NCBI GenBank assembly: GCA_023381895.1
Contig: JAMCTA010000151.1
Span: 1 to 64,000 of the forward strand
From: Chloroflexota bacterium
GTDB taxonomy: Bacteria > Chloroflexota > UBA4733
Reading direction: 5' to 3'
Length of the DNA stretch: 64,000 bases
Shown: positions 1-8,039 of the stretch, piece by piece
Numbering within the stretch: position 1 is the first letter of the stretch
Layout: each line of letters opens with the position of its first letter
Notes under the pieces: generated by a model
What the model was told of the DNA's origin: nothing
What the model saw: the letters and a program-made list of their open reading frames with translations, nothing else
The model's database searches: none
Position numbers and translations under genes: made by a program

Positions 1-1094
1 AGCTTGCGCGAGGCCGGACTGCGCCGCGCCCACCGGTCGGAGCGGTCATCGTCCGCGACGGTAGCGTCGTGGGAGCGGGATTCACTCAGCCTCGGAGCGG
101 TCCACACGCCGAAGTGGTTGCGCTGCAAGCGGCAGGAGACCGGGCCCAAGGAGCAACGCTCTACGTCACCCTCGAGCCTTGCTCGCATTATGGGCGCACC
201 CCACCGTGCGCGGACGCAATCATCGCTGCTGGTATTCGACGAGTCATCGCGAGCTGGCAGGATCCTAACCCGCTGGTTTGTGGGCAAGGCTTTCACAAGT
301 TGCGCGAAAGCGGTATCGCTGTGGAGATCGGCGACGGCGCCGAGGAGGCTCTGCAGCAACTAGCACCTTTCTTCACAGCCGTGACCCGTGACAGGCCGCT
401 CGTGACGGCAAAGTGGGCCATGTCCGCAGATGGCAAGATCGCTACCCACTCTGGCGATTCCCGCTGGATCAGTAGCGAGGCGTCACGAGCGGTTGTTCAC
501 GAGATTCGTGATGTCGTAGACGCGATTGTCGTGGGCATCTCGACAGTGATTGCTGATGATCCTCGGCTTACTGTCCGGCTTCCAGATCACCTCGGTCGAC
601 GAGCGCCGCGCCTCCATCGTCCCCTGAGGGTAGTGCTCGATAGTCACGGACGCCTTCCGCTTTGCAGTGGGATCCTCACCGACGATCATGTGGACAGGAC
701 GGTTGTCTTCACAACGAGTGCTGTACCTACGGAGCGAGTCACCGCGATCGCGCAGCGCGGCGCCCTTCTCATTCAAGTTTCCGCATCACCAAAGGGACAG
801 GTAGACCCGTCTGCCGTATTGCAACAGCTGCTGGCATTGGACTGCTACCACGTGCTCGTAGAGGGAGGGGGAAGAGTCCTGGGGAGCTTCTTCGACCACC
901 GCTTGGTTGACGAGGCAGTGATCTTCGTCGCTCCGCGTGTAATCGGTGGCGGAGAAGCTCCCGGTCCCGTCGCTGGCACTGGGGTGTCGGCACTCACGGC
1001 GGCGGCCCGCATCGACTGGTCCTCGCCAGCTGCCGTGGGTCAGGATGCCGTACTGCGAGGACGCGTCTCTTTTCCATCTTCGACCGGCACTTGA
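1..1094 (+). CDS. ribD: Riboflavin biosynthesis deaminase/reductase RibD, 5' end outside window
   Basis: RibD carries out the second and third steps of the riboflavin pathway, deaminating the pyrimidine product of GTP cyclohydrolase II and reducing its ribose side chain. The frame is open from base 3, so the gene starts left of the window and only about the last 363 residues are seen. The cytidine-deaminase-like zinc site is visible as HAEVVAL followed by PCSHYGRTPPC. The reductase half begins near base 390 with LVTAKWAMSADGKIA and holds an LVEGGGRVLGSF motif. ribE follows after 26 bases, then ribAB and ribH, so this is the first visible gene of a rib operon. Any FMN riboswitch would lie outside the window. 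Confidence 0.95.
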   Translation, partial: LARGRTAPRPPVGAVIVRDGSVVGAGFTQPRSGPHAEVVALQAAGDRAQGATLYVTLEPCSHYGRTPPCADAIIAAGIRRVIASWQDPNPLVCGQGFHKLRESGIAVEIGDGAEEALQQLAPFFTAVTRDRPLVTAKWAMSADGKIATHSGDSRWISSEASRAVVHEIRDVVDAIVVGISTVIADDPRLTVRLPDHLGRRAPRLHRPLRVVLDSHGRLPLCSGILTDDHVDRTVVFTTSAVPTERVTAIAQRGALLIQVSASPKGQVDPSAVLQQLLALDCYHVLVEGGGRVLGSFFDHRLVDEAVIFVAPRVIGGGEAPGPVAGTGVSALTAAARIDWSSPAAVGQDAVLRGRVSFPSSTGT

Positions 1095-1120
1095 TCGTGT
1101 TTGTGACAGGAGCGGCAAGG

Positions 1121-1729
1121 ATGTTCACTGGCATCATTGAAGAGGTTGGCGTCGTGCGGTGCATCGGTGCTACTGCGCTTGATATCGTGTGTCCCAGTGT
1201 GCGTGAGACACTGGCACTAGGGGACAGCGTTGCGGTCAACGGGGCTTGTCTCACCGTGGCGAGACTGCAGCCCGACGGCTTTGGATGCGACGTGATGCCG
1301 GAAACGTGGCGACGGACGAACCTTGGGCAGCTAGCTAGCACATCACCAGTCAACTTGGAGCGTGCCGTTACTCTGCAAAAGCCGCTCGGCGGCCACATAG
1401 TTCAGGGGCACGTCGATGGAGTAGGCACCGTTGCTGCATTGTTCCTTGAAAGTGATGCCCTGCTTGTGAACATCTCCTGTCCCCAGCGGCTCCAGCGCTA
1501 CCTTGTTGAGAAGGGCTTCATCGCAGTGGACGGCGCTAGCCTCACCATTGTGTCCCTTCTCCCGGATGGTTTCCGCGTGTCGCTCGTTCGATTCACGATA
1601 GACCACACCATATTCGGGCAGTGGCAACCGGGAGTCGCGGTCAACATCGAAGTCGACATCCTTGCAAAGTATGCCGAGCGATTGCTGACGCCATTCCGAG
1701 AATCCGTCAACGCTGGACGCGGTTCGTAG
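1121..1729 (+). CDS. ribE: Riboflavin synthase alpha chain
   Basis: This 202-residue enzyme dismutates two 6,7-dimethyl-8-ribityllumazine molecules into riboflavin and a pyrimidine returned to RibH. The start chosen is the ATG that gives the family-typical MFTGIIEEVG N-terminus, preceded by a purine-rich stretch (AGGAGCGGCAAGG). An in-frame TTG at 1091 would add ten residues that match nothing in the family. Two lumazine-binding barrels are seen: the first ends near residue 85, and the second opens at GHIVQGHVDGVG. The length is normal. It lies between ribD and ribAB. Confidence 0.95.
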   Translation: MFTGIIEEVGVVRCIGATALDIVCPSVRETLALGDSVAVNGACLTVARLQPDGFGCDVMPETWRRTNLGQLASTSPVNLERAVTLQKPLGGHIVQGHVDGVGTVAALFLESDALLVNISCPQRLQRYLVEKGFIAVDGASLTIVSLLPDGFRVSLVRFTIDHTIFGQWQPGVAVNIEVDILAKYAERLLTPFRESVNAGRGS

Positions 1730-1771
1730 GAATCGCGACGTTCTTGGGAGTGACTAGGGGAAGGACTTACA

Positions 1772-3058
1772 GTGATGTCAGAGCAGAGTTTCGGAGTGGC
1801 CGAGGTGCTTGCGCACCTACGTCAAGGGAAGGTCGTCTTAGTGACAGACGATCACGATCGCGAACATGAAGTTGATCTGTTAGTGGCTGCCGAATTCGCC
1901 ACCTCTGAAGCCATCAACTTCATGGTGACGTTTGGCCGTGGACTCGTATGTGTCGCCCTGCCCCAGCAACGGCTCGCCCAACTAGGACTCGAGCCGATGG
2001 TGCCACCAGGTGTGGCGACCGAGAGGCACGGCACAGCCTTTACGATCAGTGTTGACGCTCGGGAGGGAACGACGACGGGCATCTCCGCCCAGGATCGTGC
2101 CCGGACGGTTCACTGTCTCGTGGAGAAAAGTGCACGGCCGGAGGACCTACTGCGACCTGGGCACGTGTTTCCACTCGCGGCAGATCCTCGTGGTGTGCTG
2201 AGGCGCCGCGGCCACACCGAGGCTGCCGTGGACCTCACTCGGCTCGCCGGGCTGACTCCCGGAGGAGTGATTTGCGAGGTCTTGGACGAAGCAGGGCAAT
2301 CTCTGCGTGGTAGAGGTATCGACCGCTTCGCAGACCAGCACAAACTCGCCGTAGTTTCCATTGCCGATCTTGTCGAGTATCGATGGCAGCACGACACCGT
2401 CGTTGAGCGCGGGGCTACGGCGCAACTCCCAACGGAGTTTGGCGAGTTTCAGGTAACAGACTTTCGCCTGACTACAGACGGCAGCGATCACGTGGCGCTG
2501 ATTTACGGAGACGTACCCACTGTTGGTCCAACCTTGGTGCGAGTGCATTCCGAGTGCCTGACAGGGGATGCGCTCCACTCTCTCCGGTGTGACTGTGGTG
2601 AGCAGCTTCATCAGTCACTCCAGGCCATCGCCGCCGCTGGAGCTGGCGTGCTGCTTTACCTGCGTCAAGAAGGGAGGGGGATTGGACTCGCAGCGAAGCT
2701 CCAAGCGTATGCACTCCAGGACAGTGGTCTCGACACTTTCGAGGCTAACCTAGCCCTTGGATTTCCCCCGGATGCCCGGCACTACGGAGTGGCTGCCCAA
2801 ATACTCCGCAGCCTTGGGGTCGAGCGTGTCCGGCTCCTCACGAACAACCCTGACAAAGTCGATGCCCTACGACGACTAGGTATTGCTGTCGTGGAGCGGG
2901 TCCCGGTGATCGCGTCACCACGTCCGGAACGCGCGCGGTACCTGGCTACAAAACGTGAGCGTATGAGCCACTTGCTTCCCACAGGCCACACGTTTCCTGG
3001 CCCGAACTCCCACGTATCACAGGAGGAAAGAGAGCTTCTCGATGCCTCGTGTGCTTGA
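1772..3058 (+). CDS. ribAB: Bifunctional DHBP synthase / GTP cyclohydrolase II
   Basis: This 428-residue fusion makes both riboflavin precursors. Residues about 1-205 are 3,4-dihydroxy-2-butanone-4-phosphate synthase and residues about 210-400 are GTP cyclohydrolase II. The cyclohydrolase half has its zinc cysteines ([20 protein letters not shown]) and the [10 protein letters not shown] motif. The synthase half has [14 protein letters not shown]. Its acidic metal-binding loop reads [12 protein letters not shown], whereas most relatives have DDEDRENEGD. The start is GTG at 1772 or the adjacent ATG at 1775, behind an AGGGGAAGG ribosome site. It overlaps ribH by 17 bases. Confidence 0.95.
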   Translation: MMSEQSFGVAEVLAHLRQGKVVLVTDDHDREHEVDLLVAAEFATSEAINFMVTFGRGLVCVALPQQRLAQLGLEPMVPPGVATERHGTAFTISVDAREGTTTGISAQDRARTVHCLVEKSARPEDLLRPGHVFPLAADPRGVLRRRGHTEAAVDLTRLAGLTPGGVICEVLDEAGQSLRGRGIDRFADQHKLAVVSIADLVEYRWQHDTVVERGATAQLPTEFGEFQVTDFRLTTDGSDHVALIYGDVPTVGPTLVRVHSECLTGDALHSLRCDCGEQLHQSLQAIAAAGAGVLLYLRQEGRGIGLAAKLQAYALQDSGLDTFEANLALGFPPDARHYGVAAQILRSLGVERVRLLTNNPDKVDALRRLGIAVVERVPVIASPRPERARYLATKRERMSHLLPTGHTFPGPNSHVSQEERELLDASCA

Positions 3059-3509
3059 AGGATCCCTCATCGGAACAGGTCTGAGAGTTGGAGTCGTAGT
3101 GGCTCGCTTCAACGAGATCATCACGAGAGAACTCCTTGGCGGCTGCCTGCACGCTCTGCAACGCCACGGCGTGCATGACGAAGGCATCACCGTTGCTTGG
3201 GTACCGGGTTCCTTCGAATTGGGAACCGTTGCCATGCGCTTGGCACGTTCGGGTGACTATGATGCGATTGTGTGTTTGGGCTGCATCATCCGCGGTGCCA
3301 CTACCCACTACGATCACGTGGCATCGGCGGCGACTGCGGCGATTCAGCAGGTCGGCATCCAGACGGGTGTACCGTGTATCTTCGGTGTCATCACGACAGA
3401 GAATCATGAACAGGCCTTCGACCGTGCTGGCATCAAGCTCGGGAACAAGGGGGCAGAAGCGGCTAGCGCTGCGATTGAGATGGCGTCGTTAGTCAAGCAG
3501 CTGGGCTGA
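3042..3509 (+). CDS. ribH: 6,7-dimethyl-8-ribityllumazine synthase
   Basis: The 155-residue lumazine synthase condenses the products of the two RibAB/RibD branches. The family pattern is complete: [14 protein letters not shown] near the N-terminus, WVPGSFELG, the substrate loop [16 protein letters not shown], and [16 protein letters not shown]. The length is that of the icosahedral or pentameric enzymes. The gene begins inside the 3' end of ribAB, with AGGAGG about 15 bases upstream, so translation is probably coupled. It is the last gene of the rib operon. Confidence 0.96.
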   Translation: MPRVLEGSLIGTGLRVGVVVARFNEIITRELLGGCLHALQRHGVHDEGITVAWVPGSFELGTVAMRLARSGDYDAIVCLGCIIRGATTHYDHVASAATAAIQQVGIQTGVPCIFGVITTENHEQAFDRAGIKLGNKGAEAASAAIEMASLVKQLG

Positions 3510-3537
3510 GTACGCACCATTTTGGGCTCAGTCCCAG
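3501..3537. terminator. Imperfect hairpin at the ribH stop codon
   Basis: CTGGGCTGAG (3501-3510) pairs with CTCAGTCCCAG (3527-3537) as a 10-bp stem with one bulged base and a 16-base loop. It overlaps the end of ribH and lies between convergent genes. No T-run follows on the plus strand, so it is only a candidate terminator. Confidence 0.35.
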
Positions 3538-3635
3538 TGAAGCGGTGAGTTCCTACAAGTCCGTGCGCGGCATAGCCGTGAGCTTCAGGCGACAAACTTC
3601 GGCTGGCGTCTTCAGGTCGAATCATTCGTTCGCCG

Positions 3636-5024
3636 TCACTGCTTTTGGAACACCAGAACGTACTCGTGCTTGAAGATGAAGAATCCACCGACGAGAGCGC
3701 GGTAGCGCCACAGCTGTTCCTGACTGCGCTTCGCGCGAGTGGTGTCGAAGTTCTTGACGACGATGCTCTTGAGGAGATAGCCGCGCTTCATTATCTCGGA
3801 CATGCAGTAGAAACCCAGGGGGATCCACTCGCCCTTCGCGTACTTGTCCCCGATTACCACCGCGAGGAATCGGCCGGTCTCAAGCCATGGTGTAGCGTTG
3901 TCGACGACCTGGCCAAACATCCTCAGGAATGCCTCGGTTGACTCCGCGTTTGACAGGTCGCGGGCATCGTCGGAAAACTCGATGATGTCGTGGTAGGGCG
4001 GGTGCATGATGAGCAACTGTATCCATCTCTGCCCGTGCTGAGCGAGTAGCGCGCCGATATCGGCCGTCCGGCTATCAGCGACGACCACCTTACTGGTTAT
4101 TCCTTGCGGATTCGGTTCTGCGGTAACTAGCCGCTTCGCGGCTTCCGCCACGTGCTCATTCAACTCGATTCCCACACCGTTGCGGCCCAGGCGGCGGCAT
4201 TCAATCAGCGTGGTTCCGCTGCCGGTAAACGTATCCAGGACCCACTCGCCCTTCTTCGTGTACCGCCGCATCATCTGCTGCGGGATCTGGGGCACGAAGT
4301 TGCCCCAGTACCAGCCGGCGTGCGCGCCGGACGTGTCTCTGCGGTCGATGATCCACAGACTGTCCGTGACGATGTCGTCGTACTCCTTCCAGCGGAGCAG
4401 GTTGATGTCGTTGATTGCGCTTGTCCGCATCTTGACCAGCCCGGACTCGAGTCGATGGAGGTAGTATTTGGCGCGGTCGAGCGTGAATGCGTCGAGCATC
4501 TGATCAATCTCAGAGACCAGTGTGTCCCGTCGCAGGTTCACCGCGTCGTCCGGGTTCATTGGGAGAAAGAGGTCGCCATTCTTCGCAGAGCGCTGCACGA
4601 TCCACTCACGCAGCGCGTAAGCCTTGTTCTTGAACGCGGCCGGAGTCTCGGCGGACATCAGCTCGCTCAAGCGCTGCAAGAGGGCCGTCTTACTCAACGC
4701 CAACGTGTCGCGCGGTAGAGGCTCCCGGTCCGGAATGTCGAATAAGGGCTGCTGCTGGGACCCGAAGTCGGCCGGGGAACCGTTGCGCACTTCCGCCCCA
4801 TCCCGGGCGTACGCTGAGGTGCGATCGTTCGTCTCCAAAGTTCTTTCTCGCCGCTTCGCCGGCGGCACGTCCAGCAGGCGCCCGATGCAGCCTGTTCCGA
4901 CGTCAGATCCGAGCGTACCTGGCTCCGCAAGGACCGTCAACAGCCGGCGGTTCTCACCGTACGTGCCATTGGAAGACATGAGTAGGGGATATCTCACTTC
5001 TGACAGTCTGCTGTTCCGAAGCAC
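3636..5024 (-). CDS. Orphan DNA methyltransferase (N4/N6 amino type)
   Basis: This 462-residue protein has the AdoMet site VLDTFTGSGTT at about residues 261-271 and a catalytic loop MHPPYHDII at about 340. That order (motif I before motif IV) is the reverse of beta-class amino-methyltransferases. The usual D/S/N-PPY is HPPY here. The C-terminus ends FKHEYVLVFQK, as in many N4/N6 enzymes. The first 150 residues are a charged extension without a recognisable motif. GTG at 5024 is the furthest start; an in-frame ATG lies at 4979, and neither has a clear ribosome site. No restriction endonuclease is nearby, so it may be solitary or the remains of a system. Confidence 0.8.
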   Translation of the reverse strand: MLRNSRLSEVRYPLLMSSNGTYGENRRLLTVLAEPGTLGSDVGTGCIGRLLDVPPAKRRERTLETNDRTSAYARDGAEVRNGSPADFGSQQQPLFDIPDREPLPRDTLALSKTALLQRLSELMSAETPAAFKNKAYALREWIVQRSAKNGDLFLPMNPDDAVNLRRDTLVSEIDQMLDAFTLDRAKYYLHRLESGLVKMRTSAINDINLLRWKEYDDIVTDSLWIIDRRDTSGAHAGWYWGNFVPQIPQQMMRRYTKKGEWVLDTFTGSGTTLIECRRLGRNGVGIELNEHVAEAAKRLVTAEPNPQGITSKVVVADSRTADIGALLAQHGQRWIQLLIMHPPYHDIIEFSDDARDLSNAESTEAFLRMFGQVVDNATPWLETGRFLAVVIGDKYAKGEWIPLGFYCMSEIMKRGYLLKSIVVKNFDTTRAKRSQEQLWRYRALVGGFFIFKHEYVLVFQKQ

Positions 5025-5074
5025 GTCGGCCGGCTACGCAAGAAGCACTCCGGCCTCTCGCGCAGCCGCATTCA

Positions 5075-5614
5075 CTACCTCGCGATCTGGTGCTGCAGGT
5101 CGGTAAGTGTGATGGCAGCGGGAAGGTCCGGTGATAGGGGGTCTAAACGCTTCAGCGTGCCACCTTGGCCGAGGAACAATCCCGGGCTGCCACCCACAGG
5201 GATGTACTGGTCAGTGTCCTTACCCGGTCCGTAGGTAAAACGTTGGAGGAACACAACGTACGAGTTGCCAGCCTGAACCAGTGGCGCCGCATCGGCGATT
5301 CTCAGGTTGCCCCCTGAGCTCCCCATTTGACGAAGCTCGATCCTTGGACCATCTATTGCTCCACGGAGCGCCTGATCGACCTTCACCACGGAGACCGTGT
5401 ACGGGACTGTGCCGATCTGCTCCACGGAGCGAGTGCTGGTCGCGGTGACGAGCACGACGCCAATCGCATCATCGTTCAGTTGCTGGCTCGAGTGGTAGGC
5501 CTTTTCCCTACTGGCTGCGACGAACTGGGGCGGGGCGGCTGCATCCGGACCACAGCCCAGCAGCAAGGCGAACGGTGCAAGCAAGGTTACGAGCCAAACA
5601 CCAACACGCTTCAT
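5075..5614 (-). CDS. Small secreted lipoprotein, unknown function
   Basis: The 179-residue product starts with a lipoprotein signal: Lys-Arg, a hydrophobic run and a lipobox LLLGC, so it should be anchored to the outer face of the membrane. The mature part has short beta-rich stretches (TVSVVKVDQALRG, GNSYVVFLQRF) and no catalytic motif I recognise. AGGAGG stands just before the ATG, which sets the start; an upstream in-frame extension to 5782 runs through the preceding gene and is not credible. It begins 13 bases after a broken metalloprotease gene and was probably cotranscribed with it. Confidence 0.8.
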   Translation of the reverse strand: MKRVGVWLVTLLAPFALLLGCGPDAAAPPQFVAASREKAYHSSQQLNDDAIGVVLVTATSTRSVEQIGTVPYTVSVVKVDQALRGAIDGPRIELRQMGSSGGNLRIADAAPLVQAGNSYVVFLQRFTYGPGKDTDQYIPVGGSPGLFLGQGGTLKRLDPLSPDLPAAITLTDLQHQIAR

Positions 5615-5627
5615 GCGTTCCTCCTGC

Positions 5628-6208
5628 CTAATACATCGCGTTGATGCCATTGATATCGTCCTGCTGCGGCACCGTCTCACCACACTGTTCATAGAACACG
5701 GCATAATTCGAGTCCATGATGGGCACCGGGCAAGAGGACGACGAGTCGTTGTGGGCAAGACCCATAGCGTGTCCGAGCTCATGCACCATGCCGGGCATGA
5801 TGGATACCTTCGTACGGGTAGTTGTCCGTGTAATACGTATTTCAGTGCGACGAGACGTTGTACATGTGGCCGTTACTGTCACAGTTCCACGCTGTCAGAC
5901 CAACGTTTCCTGTGTTGCCATCATCGCTGTCGTAGATGTTGATACCTTGAGCGGAGCTGTAGAGGTAGGCGTGGGTGTTCGCGTTATTCCAGTTGCCAGT
6001 CGCGTCCCCGGCCGCAGTATTGTAGCCGTCGCTGGGAGCACTGAAGTATACCGATGAAGATGCCCACTGGCATCCCTCTTAAGTTATAGGCCAGTGCAGA
6101 CTCCGCCGACGGTAGGAGAGATCCGACGACAAGCGAAGCTATCATCGCCATGGCCAGAAAGCAACGATGGAAAAGACGGACGAGCGGAACGGCGAGTAAG
6201 GATTTCAA
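5628..6208 (-). pseudogene. Secreted zinc metalloprotease (matrixin-like), broken
   Basis: Pieces of one metallopeptidase lie in three frames. A TTG start at 6208, behind GGAGGAGG, opens a signal peptide ending PSAESALA and then YNLRG. The frame then shifts near 6070, and the next piece reads SSSVYFSAPSDGYNTA through TAWNCDSNGHMYNVSSH. A TGA follows where a Trp codon is expected. After another frame change near 5800 comes the zinc site HELGHAMGLAH with a PIMDS Met-turn and an ordinary C-terminus. Two frameshifts and one nonsense codon in an otherwise continuous domain indicate a recently inactivated gene. Sequencing error is less likely because there are three separate lesions. Confidence 0.8.
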
Positions 6209-6427
6209 CGGTGGGGCCTCCTCCGGTGGAACCTTAATCCAAATACCGCCGAAGCTACCGCCTATCGGCGTGTCCGCAGGCGAAACTCCCAGATCCTTAG
6301 CCTTCACCTTCTCTTCACTGCTATACGAGCAACGAAGAAGAAACAATCGAACAATACCGGAACCCGACGTCATGTTTCTCAGCGTCGAACCGTCATCGAC
6401 GTAGCAATCCACGACGTCAGGATGCGA

Positions 6428-6655
6428 TCAGCCTTCGCGCCCCCCGCTCTCCGGGCAGCCGTCCACGCGCAGCACCAGTCGGTAGCCGCGCCCTCGCTCC
6501 TGCGCGATCGCCACGGCGTCCCCCACCAGGTCCTCCAGCCTCCGGCGCAAGTACGCCACGTGGTTACGGACGGATGGCTCCGGCATGCCGCGAGTGCGGC
6601 GAGTCGGCGCGCCGGCAGCCCCGTCCCCAGAGCAGTGACTTCGCGCGGCAGCATC
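6428..6655 (-). pseudogene. Response regulator DNA-binding domain, detached fragment
   Basis: Reading on the minus strand, a 50-residue stretch ending at the stop at 6428 is the second half of an OmpR/PhoB winged helix: SVRNHVAYLRRRLEDL, then QERGRGYRLVLRVDG. Upstream the similarity breaks off, and a different frame (LPREVTALGTGLPARR) may continue it weakly, so a frameshift inside the fragment is possible. No start codon, receiver domain or ribosome site is attached. The matching receiver half lies about 500 bp away at 7153-7425 on the same strand. Confidence 0.6.
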
Positions 6656-6842
6656 GCAGAAGCGTCCTAACTGGCCATCATGCCGTCAGTCCAGGTCGGT
6701 ATGCGGGGCATGGACGGCATGGGTAGATGGGCCTCCGGTAACCAGGCTACTTTGCCGCCGGCAACAGCCACGCCTATCCAGGGCATCGCTTATGGTCGTT
6801 GAGAACAGACCGACCTACTGGGTAGTGGCCACCCGTTACGGT

Positions 6843-7151
6843 TCAGTGCGGACAGGGTGGCGCAAGGGCATTCGGACCTCGCCCCACTCCCATGGCCGTG
6901 GCGGAGTACGGGACCGCCAGGCTGGACGTGATGGTCGCCGCGCCCGCCTGGGAGCAGTCATACAGCATGATTTGCGTATCCTTCGTGAGGTGGACCTGCG
7001 AAGGGATAGCCCATGCATGCTCCTGTTGCCCCTTGACGCTCGGTGAGGCGGAGACCGTGTAGTCTCCAGGCTTCAGTCGGAAGAGCCCACGATAGGCAGA
7101 ACCGGCAGGCACGGCCCCCTCCGCCACGAGCTTCGCCCCAGAGATGCTCCC
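6843..7151 (-). pseudogene. Orphan fragment of a probable secreted beta-domain protein
   Basis: An open frame of about 100 residues enters from the broken receiver gene without its own start or signal peptide (an in-frame GTG lies at 7127). It reads GLFRLKPGDYTVSASPSVKG, which resembles the short beta-strand repeats of extracellular or lipoprotein domains, and ends in a plain stop. I recognise no family. It fills most of the gap between the two halves of a response regulator, so it probably arrived by insertion or rearrangement. Confidence 0.4.
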
Positions 7152-7152
7152 G

Positions 7153-7425
7153 TCATTGGCCGCGCTGCTCGGGCAGGGTCCGGTCGGTGAGCATGAGGAT
7201 GAGCAGGCCAGGCCGGCGCTGGCGCAGGCGGCGGCAGACCGTCAGGCCATCTATTATGTCTGGCAGGTTCAGATCGAGGATGAGCAGGTCGTAGGGATCG
7301 ACCTCGGCGTTGGCGCAGCCCTGCTCACCGCCTGGTGCCACGTCGACGGCGTAGCCGTGGCGGCGGAGTCCCTGCGCCAACGCTGTCGCTAACGGCTCCT
7401 CATCTTCGATCAGCAGCAGTCGCAT
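7153..7425 (-). pseudogene. Response regulator receiver domain, truncated
   Basis: The 90-residue frame starts at an ATG with GGAGGGCGGC before it and begins MRLLLIEDEEPLATALAQGL. The acidic pocket and the phospho-acceptor Asp (DLLILDLNLPD) are present. After LLILMLT the receiver pattern fades and the frame stops, before the conserved Lys and the last helix. A normal OmpR-type regulator would run on for another 130 residues to a winged helix; a fitting winged-helix end is found at 6428. No sensor kinase is adjacent. Confidence 0.65.
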
Positions 7426-7513
7426 GCCGCCCTCCAACCACCGTCTCCTATGCCGTTCTCCCAGGCACGTGCACACTCCACGCCGCCGCATGATAGCGAT
7501 GGCCGGTGCTGAG

Positions 7514-7959
7514 GATCGCCAGCGAACCAAGAGACCATCGAACCGGCGACTAGAAACCTGTACCAAGAGTACCAACCTATCTTCTGGCGCAAAGCAGCGG
7601 ACTCGACAACGAAGCAACAACCCCACCTGAAGCATCTGATCGAGAGTGAGCAGGTCGTCTCGCTCGTCTATGAGCAGGATGGCACGATCGACGGATTCGT
7701 GATCGCCCAGATGCGGGTTGCGCCACCTGTGTACGATCCTGGTGGGTCGAGTTGCGAAATCGACGACTTCTGCGTCGCGCAGGCTGGAGACTGGCAGACC
7801 GTCGGCGAGGCTCTGCTGACGGAGGCGAACCGGGAGGCCAAGGCGCGCGGGGCAGTGCAGTGTGTGGTGGTCTGCGGGCATCTCGACCTACCGAAGCGGG
7901 CGATGCTGTCAGCGCTCGGCTTCACCGTTGCGTCAGAGTGGTGGGTACAGCCGCTGTGA
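7514..7959 (+). pseudogene. GNAT acetyltransferase, start missing
   Basis: From about 7514 the plus-strand frame reads as a GNAT protein: NLYQEYQPIFWRKAAD, SLVYEQDGTIDGF, EIDDFCVAQ, then GEALLTEANREAKARGA and a C-terminal ALGFTVASEWW. An in-frame TGA precedes it, and the first ATG is at 7711, inside the domain. An ATG at 7499 in another frame (MAGAEDRQRTK) could be the original start joined by a lost frame. So the gene is probably frameshifted near 7515-7540. If it is expressed from 7711, only 82 residues remain. Confidence 0.55.
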
Positions 7960-8039
7960 TCGTGGCGAACGTTGCCGCTCCACGAATGTGGTGGCGCATC
8001 GTGCCTGGCGGCAGAGGGTCAGGGGAGAGCTCATGCTGT

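Noticed and set aside
5075..5782. A 235-residue version of the lipoprotein extending upstream to 5782
   Set aside because: The extra N-terminus is the antiparallel-frame reading of the metalloprotease remnant; the lipoprotein signal and AGGAGG site fix the start at 5614.
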